Below, piece after piece: positions 1 through 6,117 of a DNA stretch of 6,123 nucleotides. Origin of the DNA: Devosia sp. (GTDB taxonomy: Bacteria; Pseudomonadota; Alphaproteobacteria; Rhizobiales; Devosiaceae); the NCBI GenBank assembly GCA_025352765.1, contig JANXSI010000031.1:1-6123 (forward strand). The letters run 5' to 3'. A program made the position numbers and the translations under genes. Within the stretch, counting starts at the first letter, position 1, and every line of letters starts with the position of its first letter. Under the pieces are notes generated by a model, which was given only the letters and a program-made list of their open reading frames with translations, searched no databases and was not told the origin of the DNA.

Positions 1-1
1 A

Positions 2-1144
2 AAGTCGCAGAACGCCGTGTTCGCCTGGGGCATGGGGATGACGCATCACCTGCACGGCGTCGCCAATGTCGAGGCCATCGCCAATCTGGCGCTGCTGCGC
101 GGCATGGTGGGCAAGCGCTTCGCCGGCCTGTTGCCGCTGCGTGGCCATTCCAACGTCCAGGGCATCGGTACCATCGGGGTGAAACCGCTGCTCGCCGCCG
201 ACGTGCTGGCACGGATCGAGGAGACCCTCGGGATTACGCTGCCGACCGCCAAGGGGCTCGACACCATGGCCGGGCTCGAGGCGGCCGAACGCGGCGACAT
301 CGACGCCGCCGTGATCATGGGCGGCAACCTCTGGGGCGCAACCCCCGACACCGCGTTCGCCAGCCGCGCCATGGGGGCCATCGGCTTCAAGCTTTTCCTC
401 ACCACCTCGCTCAACCGCGGCCACGTTCACGGCCTAGGCGAGGGCGAGGTGCTGATCCTGCCGGTCACCGCGCGCGACGAGGAATGGCAGCCGACGACGC
501 AGGAGTCGATGTTCAACTATGTGCGGCTGAGCGATGGCGGCATCCAGCGGCTCCACAACGTCCGGCCGGAATCGCACATCCTGGTCGACATCGCCGAACG
601 ACTGCTGCCGGACTCGCCGATCGATTTTTCCGCCTTCCGGCAGCACCAGCGGATCCGCGACGCCATCGCCAAGACGGTGCCCGGCCTCGAAGAGCTCGCC
701 GACATCGAGGTCGCCAAGCGCGAATTCCATATCCGCAATCGCGTGCTGCACACGCCGACGTTCGCGACCAGATCGGGCAAGGCGCAGTTCGTGGTGACGC
801 CGCTGCCGCCGGCGCCCGGCGCTCTGACGCTCGCCACCGTGCGCAGCGAGGGCCAGTTCAACACCATCATCTACGAGGATGCCGATTCCTATCGCGGCCA
901 CGCGCCGCGCGAGGCGATCTTCCTCAATCGCGACGACATGGCACAGTTCGGCCTCGCCGAAGGCGATCCGGTCACGCTCGCCTCGGCGCATGGGCAGATG
1001 CCGGGCATCGCCACGGGCTTCGACTTGCCCCGGGGTTCGGCGCTCGCCTACTACCCCGAGGCCAATGTGCTGTGCGGTACCGCGGTCGATCCGCGCAGCC
1101 GCACCCCGGCCTTCAAGTCGGTGCCGGTCTGGATCGTCCACTAG
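2..1144 (+). CDS. FdhF/YdeP-family molybdopterin oxidoreductase, C-terminal half (5' end outside window)
   Basis: Reading frame 2 is open from the left edge, so the gene starts before the window. The GTG at 17 is an internal valine codon, because family-like residues (SQNAVFAWGMGMTHH) run through it. The 380 visible residues are about half of the usual ~750-residue family length. What is seen: a cofactor-domain segment with RGHSNVQG (in-window residues 47-54), typical of bis-MGD enzymes; MGGNLWGATPDT (106-117); a TSLNRGHVHG segment (135-144) like the one in YdeP; and a C-terminal molybdopterin dinucleotide-binding domain (about 255-380) with FNTIIYEDADSYRG and LNRDDMAQFGLAEGD. Family knowledge: cytoplasmic Mo/W-bis-MGD enzymes related to formate dehydrogenase H; E. 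coli YdeP is linked to acid resistance but its reaction is unsettled. The residues that would show the metal ligand (Cys, Sec or other) and any Fe-S cluster lie off-window, so I do not assign formate dehydrogenase activity. It ends in a CTAG shared with the convergent gene. Confidence 0.9.
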   Translation, partial: KSQNAVFAWGMGMTHHLHGVANVEAIANLALLRGMVGKRFAGLLPLRGHSNVQGIGTIGVKPLLAADVLARIEETLGITLPTAKGLDTMAGLEAAERGDIDAAVIMGGNLWGATPDTAFASRAMGAIGFKLFLTTSLNRGHVHGLGEGEVLILPVTARDEEWQPTTQESMFNYVRLSDGGIQRLHNVRPESHILVDIAERLLPDSPIDFSAFRQHQRIRDAIAKTVPGLEELADIEVAKREFHIRNRVLHTPTFATRSGKAQFVVTPLPPAPGALTLATVRSEGQFNTIIYEDADSYRGHAPREAIFLNRDDMAQFGLAEGDPVTLASAHGQMPGIATGFDLPRGSALAYYPEANVLCGTAVDPRSRTPAFKSVPVWIVH

Positions 1145-1959
1145 CGCACGAGGCCCTGCGCCACCATCCAGGCGGCCGCGTCCTGCACCCGCGTCGGATC
1201 GCGCAGTTCGAGGATCAGGCGCGGGTTGGTGCCGACCCGGGCGATGGCGTCGAACACCGACTGCCAGCGGATCGTTCCTTCCCCGGGCACCCAGTGCCGG
1301 TCGGCATAGCCGTCGGCATCCTGGAGATGGATGTGCGCCAGCTTGTCGGCGGCGGCGAGCAGGTAGTAGTCGACGGGCGGCGCGCCGGTCGTACCGTGCG
1401 CATAGTGGGCGTGACCGGTATCGACCGATACCGCCACGGCGCTGGAATTGAACGAGCGGGCGAGTTCGACGCGGGCCTGGGGGTCCTTGTCCTCGATGTT
1501 CTCGATCACCAGCGCGACACCGAGGTTTTCGGCGCGGCGCACCGCGTCATCCATCGCCAGGTGGCAGAGCTCGATGAGCTTGTCGCGCGCGCCGGGGTCC
1601 TTGTCGAGGTTGTTGAAGTCCCAGGTGGTATAGGGGCTGTGGACCACCATGTGGGTGGCGCCCAGCACCTCGCAGACGTCGAGGCCCTGCCACAGGCGGC
1701 GCTTGACCACATCGCGGATCATCGGGTCGAGCGGGGCCAGCGGCAGGTCGAAGAAGGCGCCGTGGATGCCGAGACGACCGGTGAAGCCGGAGAGGCGCCC
1801 CTTGGACCATTCGGCGCGGCCGCGCCAATCGCCTTCGAGCAGCGCCGGATCGAAGTAGTCCTGTAGTTCGAGGTCGCGCTGGCTCTCGAGCAGCCAGTTG
1901 TGGTGCTGGTCGAGGTGCTTGGCCATCATGGCCGCGCCGACGATGGGCAGGTCCGTCAT
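1141..1959 (-). CDS. Sugar phosphate isomerase/epimerase-like TIM-barrel protein (AP endonuclease 2 / xylose isomerase-like fold)
   Basis: The 272-residue product has the length and motif order of the xylose isomerase-like TIM-barrel family, a group of divalent-metal enzymes that isomerise or epimerise sugars and related polyols. Motifs seen: GIHGAFFDL (His66), MVVHSP (His107), VIENIED (Glu153), SVDTGHAHYAH (Asp180, His183), AHIHLQDADG (His209, His211, Asp214), RHWVPGEGTIRW (222-232) and LILELRD (Glu251). By analogy with the family, Glu153, Asp180, one of the His residues near 209-211, and Glu251 probably hold the metal; this assignment is inference. There is no signal peptide, so it is probably cytosolic. 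The ATG at 1957-1959 has a GGAG ribosome-binding site seven bases upstream, which supports this start. The gene stands alone, divergent from the catalase-like gene and convergent with the Mo-oxidoreductase gene. The substrate cannot be read from the sequence; neither neighbour is a sugar kinase, transporter or dehydrogenase that would suggest one. Confidence 0.88.
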   Translation of the reverse strand: MTDLPIVGAAMMAKHLDQHHNWLLESQRDLELQDYFDPALLEGDWRGRAEWSKGRLSGFTGRLGIHGAFFDLPLAPLDPMIRDVVKRRLWQGLDVCEVLGATHMVVHSPYTTWDFNNLDKDPGARDKLIELCHLAMDDAVRRAENLGVALVIENIEDKDPQARVELARSFNSSAVAVSVDTGHAHYAHGTTGAPPVDYYLLAAADKLAHIHLQDADGYADRHWVPGEGTIRWQSVFDAIARVGTNPRLILELRDPTRVQDAAAWMVAQGLVR

Positions 1960-1966
1960 CAGACAT

Positions 1967-1970
1967 CTCC
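1967..1970 (-). promoter_or_regulatory. Ribosome-binding site of the isomerase-like gene
   Basis: On the minus strand GGAG lies seven bases before the ATG at 1959. This is good Shine-Dalgarno spacing and favours that ATG over the out-of-frame ATG at 1966. Confidence 0.6.
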
Positions 1971-2077
1971 GGAAGGTTGGAGCGCAGCGTTTACTCCGGC
2001 CGGTTGACAGTCAGATTACAGCGCCTGTTTCCCCTGTCCCGATCGTTGGGGACTCGATCGACTGCAGGGCCTCGTGC

Positions 2078-2106
2078 TTGTTCTTGCTTCGGTCGGTCGC
2101 TAGCAT
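2078..2106 (+). promoter_or_regulatory. Weak candidate promoter for the catalase-like gene
   Basis: TTGTTC (2078-2083) and TAGCAT (2101-2106) are separated by 17 bases, matching the sigma-70 consensus at 3/6 and 4/6 positions. Transcription would start near 2113, leaving a short leader before the ATG at 2131. A perfect TTGACA hexamer also occurs at 2004-2009, but no convincing -10 box follows at 16-18 bases. The assignment is tentative. Confidence 0.25.
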
Positions 2107-2130
2107 TGGGCTCGCAACACGGGGGCGTGC

Positions 2131-3063
2131 ATGGCTGGGCCGGCGACCGATTGGGCCGAGACGATCGGCGACGACGAGACCGGCAAGTTCGCGCGGCAGG
2201 CCGAGCTGATCCGGGCAGCGCATCGACTGACGACGGCGCGCCACGGCAAGGGCAGGTTCCTGCACCGCAAGCCATTGGTGAGCGCGGTGGCGCACTTCGA
2301 GGTGCTGCCCGACCTGCCGCCCGAAGCCCGGTTCGGCGTGTTCGCGCAGACGGGGACACGCGACGCCTTGGTCCGCCTCTCCAACGGCAGTTTCGACGTC
2401 CAGGCCAACACGGTGCCGGACATCCACGGCTTTGCGCTGCGCATCCTTGGCGTCGCGGGGCCCGGGGCGCTGGGCGGCACGACCGACCACCAGGACTTCC
2501 TGCTGATCAACCACGACCGATTCAACGCCATCGACAGCGAAGCCTTCGTCGAGGTGGCGACGCTCGCCGCCCAGGGACAGCTCAGTGCGCTATGGACGCT
2601 ACTACGCCGCCATGGCCTTGGCGGGTTGCTCGGCCGGCTCAAGGACCTGCGGCGGACAATGGGCAAGCCGTTTGCCGGCTATGCTGCCGAAACCTTCAAC
2701 ACGGTGGTTCCCCACGCCGCGGGCCCCTATGCCGCGAAACTCCTGATCGAGCCGGAATCTGCTGCGCCCATGACAGGGCGCGACCCGGGAGCGGACATCG
2801 TGGCGCGGCTCGCCGCGGGTCCGATCCGCTATCTGGTCAAGCTGCAGTTCTACACCGACCCGCAGGCGACCCCGATCGAGGATCATCGCGCAGTGTGGTC
2901 CGCGCCGCTCCAGACCGTGGGGAGGCTGACGCTGCTGGCGCTGGCCGATACCGAGGCGCAGCAGTTCGATCCGTGGGGCGGGCTCGCCGAGCACCGGCCG
3001 CTCGGCGAGATCATGCGGGCACGCAAGGCCGCCTACCGGGCGAGCCAGCTCGGCCGGTCCTAG
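2131..3063 (+). CDS. Catalase-family heme protein (compact, 310 residues)
   Basis: The product has the segment order of the short catalase-like family rather than of full-length KatA/KatE (about 480-750 residues). Seen: FLHRK with His45 eleven residues before Phe56 (HFEV), the spacing of the distal heme His segment; RLSNG (82-86) and DIHGFALRILGV (97-108), the heme-pocket strand; QDFLLIN (121-127), where Asn127 fits the distal Asn; TPIEDHRAVW (247-256); and FDPWGGLAEHRPLG (279-292), followed by RKAAY (298-302). The last is an RxxxY motif, and Tyr302 is the likely proximal heme ligand. There is no signal peptide or membrane segment, so it is probably cytoplasmic. Family knowledge: such proteins bind heme and may remove H2O2 or organic peroxides, or act on fatty acid hydroperoxides; the activity varies. 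The usual Gly five residues after the distal His is Val50 here. The ATG at 2131 is preceded only by GGGGGC (2121-2126), a weak ribosome-binding site, so the start is moderately certain. The gene is monocistronic as far as seen. Confidence 0.88.
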   Translation: MAGPATDWAETIGDDETGKFARQAELIRAAHRLTTARHGKGRFLHRKPLVSAVAHFEVLPDLPPEARFGVFAQTGTRDALVRLSNGSFDVQANTVPDIHGFALRILGVAGPGALGGTTDHQDFLLINHDRFNAIDSEAFVEVATLAAQGQLSALWTLLRRHGLGGLLGRLKDLRRTMGKPFAGYAAETFNTVVPHAAGPYAAKLLIEPESAAPMTGRDPGADIVARLAAGPIRYLVKLQFYTDPQATPIEDHRAVWSAPLQTVGRLTLLALADTEAQQFDPWGGLAEHRPLGEIMRARKAAYRASQLGRS

Positions 3064-3101
3064 CCGTCCCGACCGATCCCGCAGCAATCCTCGGGTTTTG
3101 A

Positions 3102-3127
3102 CGCCCGGCGCCCGCCGCCCGGCGCCC
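3102..3127 (+). repeat. 12-bp direct repeat in the ettA upstream spacer
   Basis: CGCCCGGCGCCC occurs at 3102-3113 and again at 3116-3127, separated by two bases (period 14, just over one helical turn). Each copy contains the palindrome GGCGCC. It lies between the catalase-like gene and ettA and could be a binding site or simply low-complexity GC sequence. Confidence 0.5.
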
Positions 3128-3147
3128 TCCCTGTTGCTCCGGAGGGC
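3124..3147 (+). other. Stem-loop between the catalase-like gene and ettA
   Basis: GCCCTCC (3124-3130) and GGAGGGC (3141-3147) are perfectly complementary, giving a 7-bp stem with a 10-base loop. It lies 61 bases after the catalase-like stop codon. No T tract follows (CGCTTCCCCTAC), so it is a poor intrinsic terminator. It may slow transcription or protect the 3' end. It also overlaps the possible -35 box of ettA. Confidence 0.4.
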
Positions 3148-3162
3148 CGCTTCCCCTACATA
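3134..3162 (+). promoter_or_regulatory. Candidate promoter of ettA
   Basis: TTGCTC (3134-3139) and TACATA (3157-3162) lie 17 bases apart. The -10 box is reasonable; the -35 box matches only its first three bases, which is common in GC-rich alphaproteobacteria. Transcription would start near 3169, about 30 bases before the preferred ATG at 3201. Position and spacing fit, but the boxes are weak. Confidence 0.35.
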
Positions 3163-3200
3163 CGGCGCCAAATCAATCAGCAGTGTCAGGTTCCCGCCCG

Positions 3201-4856
3201 ATGGCGCGCCAGTTCATCTATCACATGCACGGAATGTCGAAGGCCTATGCCGGCGGCAAGAAAGTCCTCGATAACATCCATCTGCAGTTTTACCCGGATG
3301 CCAAGATCGGCGTCCTTGGCCCCAACGGCTCGGGTAAATCGACGCTGCTCAAGATCATGGCCGGGGTCGACACCGAATTCACCGGCGAGGCCTGGGTCGC
3401 GCAGGGCGCCAAGGTCGGCTACCTCAGCCAGGAGCCGCAGCTCGACGAGGCGCTGAACGTCCTCGGCAATGTCATGACCGGGGTCAAGGAAAAGAAGGAC
3501 ATCGTCGACCGCTACAACGAGTTGATGATGAACTATTCCGACGAGACCGCCGACGAAGCAACCGCCTTGCAGGACCGCATCGACGCCGAGAACCTCTGGG
3601 ACCTCGAGGCCCAGGTGGGCGTCGCCATGGAGGCTCTCGGCTGCCCGCCGGGCGATTCGTCGGTCGACAAGCTCTCGGGCGGCGAGCGCCGCCGCGTCGC
3701 GCTCTGCGCGCTGCTGCTGTCGAAGCCCGATCTGCTGCTGCTCGACGAGCCGACCAACCATCTCGATGCCGAAACCACGGCGTGGCTCGAAAAGCACCTC
3801 CGCGAATTCGCGGGCGCGGTGCTGATCATCACCCACGACCGCTATTTCCTCGACAACGTCACCGGCTGGATCCTCGAGCTCGACCGAGGCAGGGGCGTGC
3901 CGTACGAGGGCAATTACTCGGCCTACCTCACGGCCAAGGCCAAGCGCTTCGAGCAGGAGAAGTCGGAAGACACCGCCCGCCAGAAGGTGCTCGAGCGCGA
4001 GCGCGAGTGGATGGGCCAGAGCCCGCAGGCAAGGCAGTCGAAATCGAAGGCCCGCCTCAAGGCCTATGACGAGCTGGTCAAGATCAACGACGCGCGCACG
4101 CAGTCGTCGTCGGCGCAGATCATCATCCCGCCCGGCGAGCGGCTTGGCCACAACGTCGTCGACATCGAGGGCGTGTCGAAGTCCTATGGCGATCGCCTGC
4201 TGATCGACAATCTCAGCTTCAAGCTGCCGCCCGGCGGCATCGTTGGCGTCATCGGCCCGAACGGCGTCGGCAAGACCACGCTGTTCCGGATGATCACCGG
4301 GCAGGAAAAGCCCGACAGCGGCACGATCGAGATCGCGCCGGCGGTGCACCTCGGCTATGTCGACCAGAGCCGCGACACGCTCAACCCCAACAAGACGGTG
4401 TGGGAAGAGATTTCGGGCGGCAATGAGCTCCTGATGCTGGGCAAGCGCGAAATGAACTCGCGCGCCTACACCTCGGCCTTCAACTTCAAGGGCGCCGACC
4501 AGCAGCAGAAGGTCGGCAATCTCTCAGGCGGCCAGCGCAACCGCGTGCACCTTGCAAAAATGCTGAAGTCGGGGGCCAACGTGCTGCTCCTCGACGAGCC
4601 GACCAACGACCTCGACACCGAAACCCTCGCCGCCCTCGAAGAGGCGCTCGAGGAATTCGCCGGTTGCGCCGTGATCATCAGCCACGACCGCATGTTCCTC
4701 GACCGGCTGGCCACCCACATGCTGGCGTTCGAAGGCGACAGCCACGTCGAATGGTTCGAGGGGAATTTTGGCGATTACGAGCAGGACAAGATCCGGCGGC
4801 TCGGGGCGGATAGCGTGAACCCGAAGCGCGCGACGTATAAGCCGCTGACGCGGTAG
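3201..4856 (+). CDS. ettA: Energy-dependent translational throttle protein EttA (ABC-F ATPase)
   Basis: This is a soluble protein of 551 residues with two ATPase domains and no membrane segment, the ABC-F layout. Domain 1: Walker A GPNGSGKST (40-48), an acidic arm-like insertion around 90-135, signature LSGGERRR (158-165), Walker B LLLLDEPTNHLD (178-189), switch His212 in ITHDR. A basic linker follows (about 235-312, with RQSKSKARLKAYDEL), corresponding to the P-site tRNA interaction motif. Domain 2: Walker A GPNGVGKTT (352-360), signature LSGGQRNR (441-448), Walker B LLLDEPTNDLD, His495 in SHDR. The WILELDRG...YEGNYS segment and the C-terminal LGAD-x4-KR-x-x-YK match EttA closely. Family role: it binds the ribosomal E site and gates entry into elongation according to ATP/ADP level. 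All catalytic motifs are intact. A GTG at 3183 would add six residues, but it has no ribosome-binding site. The ATG at 3201 begins the MARQFIYHMHGM sequence where EttA normally starts and has AGG ten bases upstream. The gene appears to be transcribed alone. Confidence 0.95.
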   Translation: MARQFIYHMHGMSKAYAGGKKVLDNIHLQFYPDAKIGVLGPNGSGKSTLLKIMAGVDTEFTGEAWVAQGAKVGYLSQEPQLDEALNVLGNVMTGVKEKKDIVDRYNELMMNYSDETADEATALQDRIDAENLWDLEAQVGVAMEALGCPPGDSSVDKLSGGERRRVALCALLLSKPDLLLLDEPTNHLDAETTAWLEKHLREFAGAVLIITHDRYFLDNVTGWILELDRGRGVPYEGNYSAYLTAKAKRFEQEKSEDTARQKVLEREREWMGQSPQARQSKSKARLKAYDELVKINDARTQSSSAQIIIPPGERLGHNVVDIEGVSKSYGDRLLIDNLSFKLPPGGIVGVIGPNGVGKTTLFRMITGQEKPDSGTIEIAPAVHLGYVDQSRDTLNPNKTVWEEISGGNELLMLGKREMNSRAYTSAFNFKGADQQQKVGNLSGGQRNRVHLAKMLKSGANVLLLDEPTNDLDTETLAALEEALEEFAGCAVIISHDRMFLDRLATHMLAFEGDSHVEWFEGNFGDYEQDKIRRLGADSVNPKRATYKPLTR

Positions 4857-4886
4857 TACGACAATCCGGCATAAGCTGACGAGCGC

Positions 4887-4910
4887 GTGCGGCGGACCGA
4901 GGCGCCGCGC
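4887..4910. terminator. GC-rich hairpin between convergent genes, possible terminator
   Basis: GTGCGGCG (4887-4894) pairs with CGCCGCGC (4903-4910), an 8-bp stem with one G-U pair and an 8-base loop. It sits 30 bases after the ettA stop and 22 bases beyond the stop of the opposing small gene. Neither strand has a clear T tract after it (only TTT at 4927-4929 on the plus strand), so it is a weak intrinsic terminator at best. The rest of spacer 4857-4932 holds nothing recognisable apart from a second short GC pairing (GGCGC 4901-4905 with GCGCC 4913-4917). Confidence 0.3.
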
Positions 4911-4932
4911 ATGCGCCGCCCCGGCCTTTGGC

Positions 4933-5103
4933 TCAGCTGCGCATCGGCCCGAGGTGCCGGGCCAATTGCTGCAGGTATTCGTTCCAGCTTCCCCGTCGGG
5001 CGGCATGCGGATCGATGCCGATGTCGATGAGGATCCGGTCCGGCAGATGGTGCAGCGCCGGGTCGCGGGCGCCGGGCTTGAAACCCGTCTTTGCCGCCAT
5101 CAT
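4933..5103 (-). CDS. Small DUF1127-like protein, translationally coupled to the upstream flavoprotein gene
   Basis: The product is 56 residues, basic, with no membrane segment. Its centre, ALHHLPDRILIDIGIDPH, resembles the core of DUF1127 proteins (pattern L-x-D-x-x-L-x-D-I-G). The C-terminal part (SWNEYLQQLARHLG) could form an amphipathic helix. DUF1127 proteins are short and common in alphaproteobacteria; some act in RNA-linked or phosphate/carbon regulation, but no function can be assigned here. Two adjacent ATGs (5103 and 5100) overlap the TGA of the upstream gene. AAGGTG (5111-5106) lies two bases before the first and five before the second, so the second may be used, giving 55 residues. 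A longer frame from 5205 is unlikely: its extra 34 residues are Arg/Pro-rich and antiparallel in character to nothing known, and they lie wholly inside the upstream gene. The overlap implies co-transcription and coupled translation. Confidence 0.7.
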   Translation of the reverse strand: MMAAKTGFKPGARDPALHHLPDRILIDIGIDPHAARRGSWNEYLQQLARHLGPMRS

Positions 5104-6104
5104 GCCACCTTGCGCGACAGGTGGTCGAGGATCTGCGACGCCTCGGCGGTCATCTGGCGGACGATCTCGCCGGCCGGTTCGATCGACCGGATGTCGGCGG
5201 CGCATTCCCCGGCGGTGAGGCAGGCCCAGTCGAGGTCCGCCTTGAACTCGGGGGTCTGCAGGATGGCGCTGTAGCGCGGCACCGGCATCGTCTGGCCGCC
5301 GAGCTGCACCGAGCCAATGAACTCACCCTGGCTTTCGGCCAGCGCTGCCGTCTCCCGTCCGCGCGCGGTGATCACCGCCTTATTGATCAGGGCGCGGATC
5401 CCCTGGCCGGGCCATTCGGGCCCGAACACTTTCGTGATCTCGGTGCCGTTGGCGCCTGCGTCGATCACCGCCTGCTTGTAACCGGGGTGGGCATCGGCTT
5501 CGCTCGAGGCGAGGAAGCGCGTGCCGCACCACCCGGCCTCGGCGCCGAGGCAGAGCGCCGCCGCCATGCTGGCGCCGTCGAAAATGCCGCCGGCCGCAAT
5601 CCTCGGGACATTGGGGTGGGCGCGGCGCATCCGCGGCAGGAGCTGCGCCAGCGGCGCCTCGGCGCGGTTGTGGCCGACGGCCTCGGCGCCCTGGACGATC
5701 AGGACTTCCGCGCCGCGTGCGATGGCTTCCGCAGCCTCCGCCATCCGGCCGACCTGCATCCAGAATCTGGTGCCGGCCTGGCGCAGCCGCTTGGCGGCAT
5801 CCACAGTCGGCAGGTCCCAGAAGAACACGGCCACCGGCACGGCTTCCTCGATGAGCACATCGATGTGGCCGACTTCGGCGAAAGTCCCGATCAGGTCGAC
5901 GCCGAACGGCCGGCTGGTGAGCGCCCGGGTGGCGCGGATCATCTGGCGCAGACCCTCGGGCGGCGCCACGCCCGTGCCCAGCATGCCGAGACCCCCGGCA
6001 TTGCTGACCGCCGCGGCGAGCGCCGGACCGGCTACGAAGGCCATGCCGGCATTGATGAGTGGCGCTTCGAGGTTCAGTGATTTCGAGAGTTGGGTTTGCA
6101 GCAT
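5100..6104 (-). CDS. Nitronate monooxygenase-like FMN enzyme (2-nitropropane dioxygenase family)
   Basis: The 334-residue product is a single FMN-binding TIM barrel of normal family length. Seen: an N-terminal APLINAGMAFVAGPALAAA segment and SNAGGLGMLG (34-43), the family's opening FMN-site region; VQGAEAVGH (137-145), where His145 fits the conserved His of the GxEAGGH motif; RIAAGGIFDG (168-177) and LGAEAGWCGTRFLAS (186-200), the phosphate-binding end of the barrel; and SEADAHPGYK (201-210). Family reaction: oxidation of alkyl nitronates (such as propionate 3-nitronate) to carbonyl compounds using O2 and FMN. However, many members are unproven, and some relatives are enoyl-ACP reductases (FabK) or other flavoproteins, so the substrate is open. 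There is no signal peptide. The ATG at 6104 follows AAGGGA with seven bases between, so this start is well supported. Its stop overlaps the start of the small DUF1127-like gene. The promoter lies outside the window. Confidence 0.9.
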   Translation of the reverse strand: MLQTQLSKSLNLEAPLINAGMAFVAGPALAAAVSNAGGLGMLGTGVAPPEGLRQMIRATRALTSRPFGVDLIGTFAEVGHIDVLIEEAVPVAVFFWDLPTVDAAKRLRQAGTRFWMQVGRMAEAAEAIARGAEVLIVQGAEAVGHNRAEAPLAQLLPRMRRAHPNVPRIAAGGIFDGASMAAALCLGAEAGWCGTRFLASSEADAHPGYKQAVIDAGANGTEITKVFGPEWPGQGIRALINKAVITARGRETAALAESQGEFIGSVQLGGQTMPVPRYSAILQTPEFKADLDWACLTAGECAADIRSIEPAGEIVRQMTAEASQILDHLSRKVA

Positions 6105-6111
6105 CGCGAGT

Positions 6112-6117
6112 TCCCTT
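6112..6117 (-). promoter_or_regulatory. Ribosome-binding site of the nitronate monooxygenase-like gene
   Basis: AAGGGA on the minus strand stands seven bases before the ATG at 6104. It confirms that the gene's 5' end is complete even though only 19 bases of upstream sequence are in the window. Confidence 0.65.

Noticed and set aside
17..19. GTG as a start codon for the first gene.
   Set aside because: The frame stays open to the left edge and the residues before the GTG continue the family sequence, so it is an internal valine.
484..1866. A 460-codon plus-strand open frame crossing the oxidoreductase end and the antisense of the isomerase-like gene.
   Set aside because: It is Arg/Ala/His/Pro-rich, has no family motifs and overlaps two well-supported genes. 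It is the stop-poor shadow frame expected at high GC.
2004..2032. TTGACA at 2004-2009 as a full sigma-70 promoter.
   Set aside because: The bases 16-18 further on (around GTTTCC) do not resemble a -10 box.
1977..3101. A 374-codon plus-strand frame overlapping the catalase-like gene.
   Set aside because: It is the +1-shifted shadow of the catalase-like gene; all heme-pocket motifs lie in the 2131 frame.
3186..4349. A 387-codon minus-strand open frame antisense to ettA.
   Set aside because: It lies wholly opposite a highly conserved ABC-F coding sequence and has the repetitive Arg/Leu/Val/Asp composition of a shadow frame.
5091..6080. A 329-codon plus-strand open frame antisense to the nitronate monooxygenase-like gene.
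   Set aside because: The composition is that of an antisense shadow and no motif is visible; the minus-strand frame carries clear family motifs and a good ribosome-binding site.
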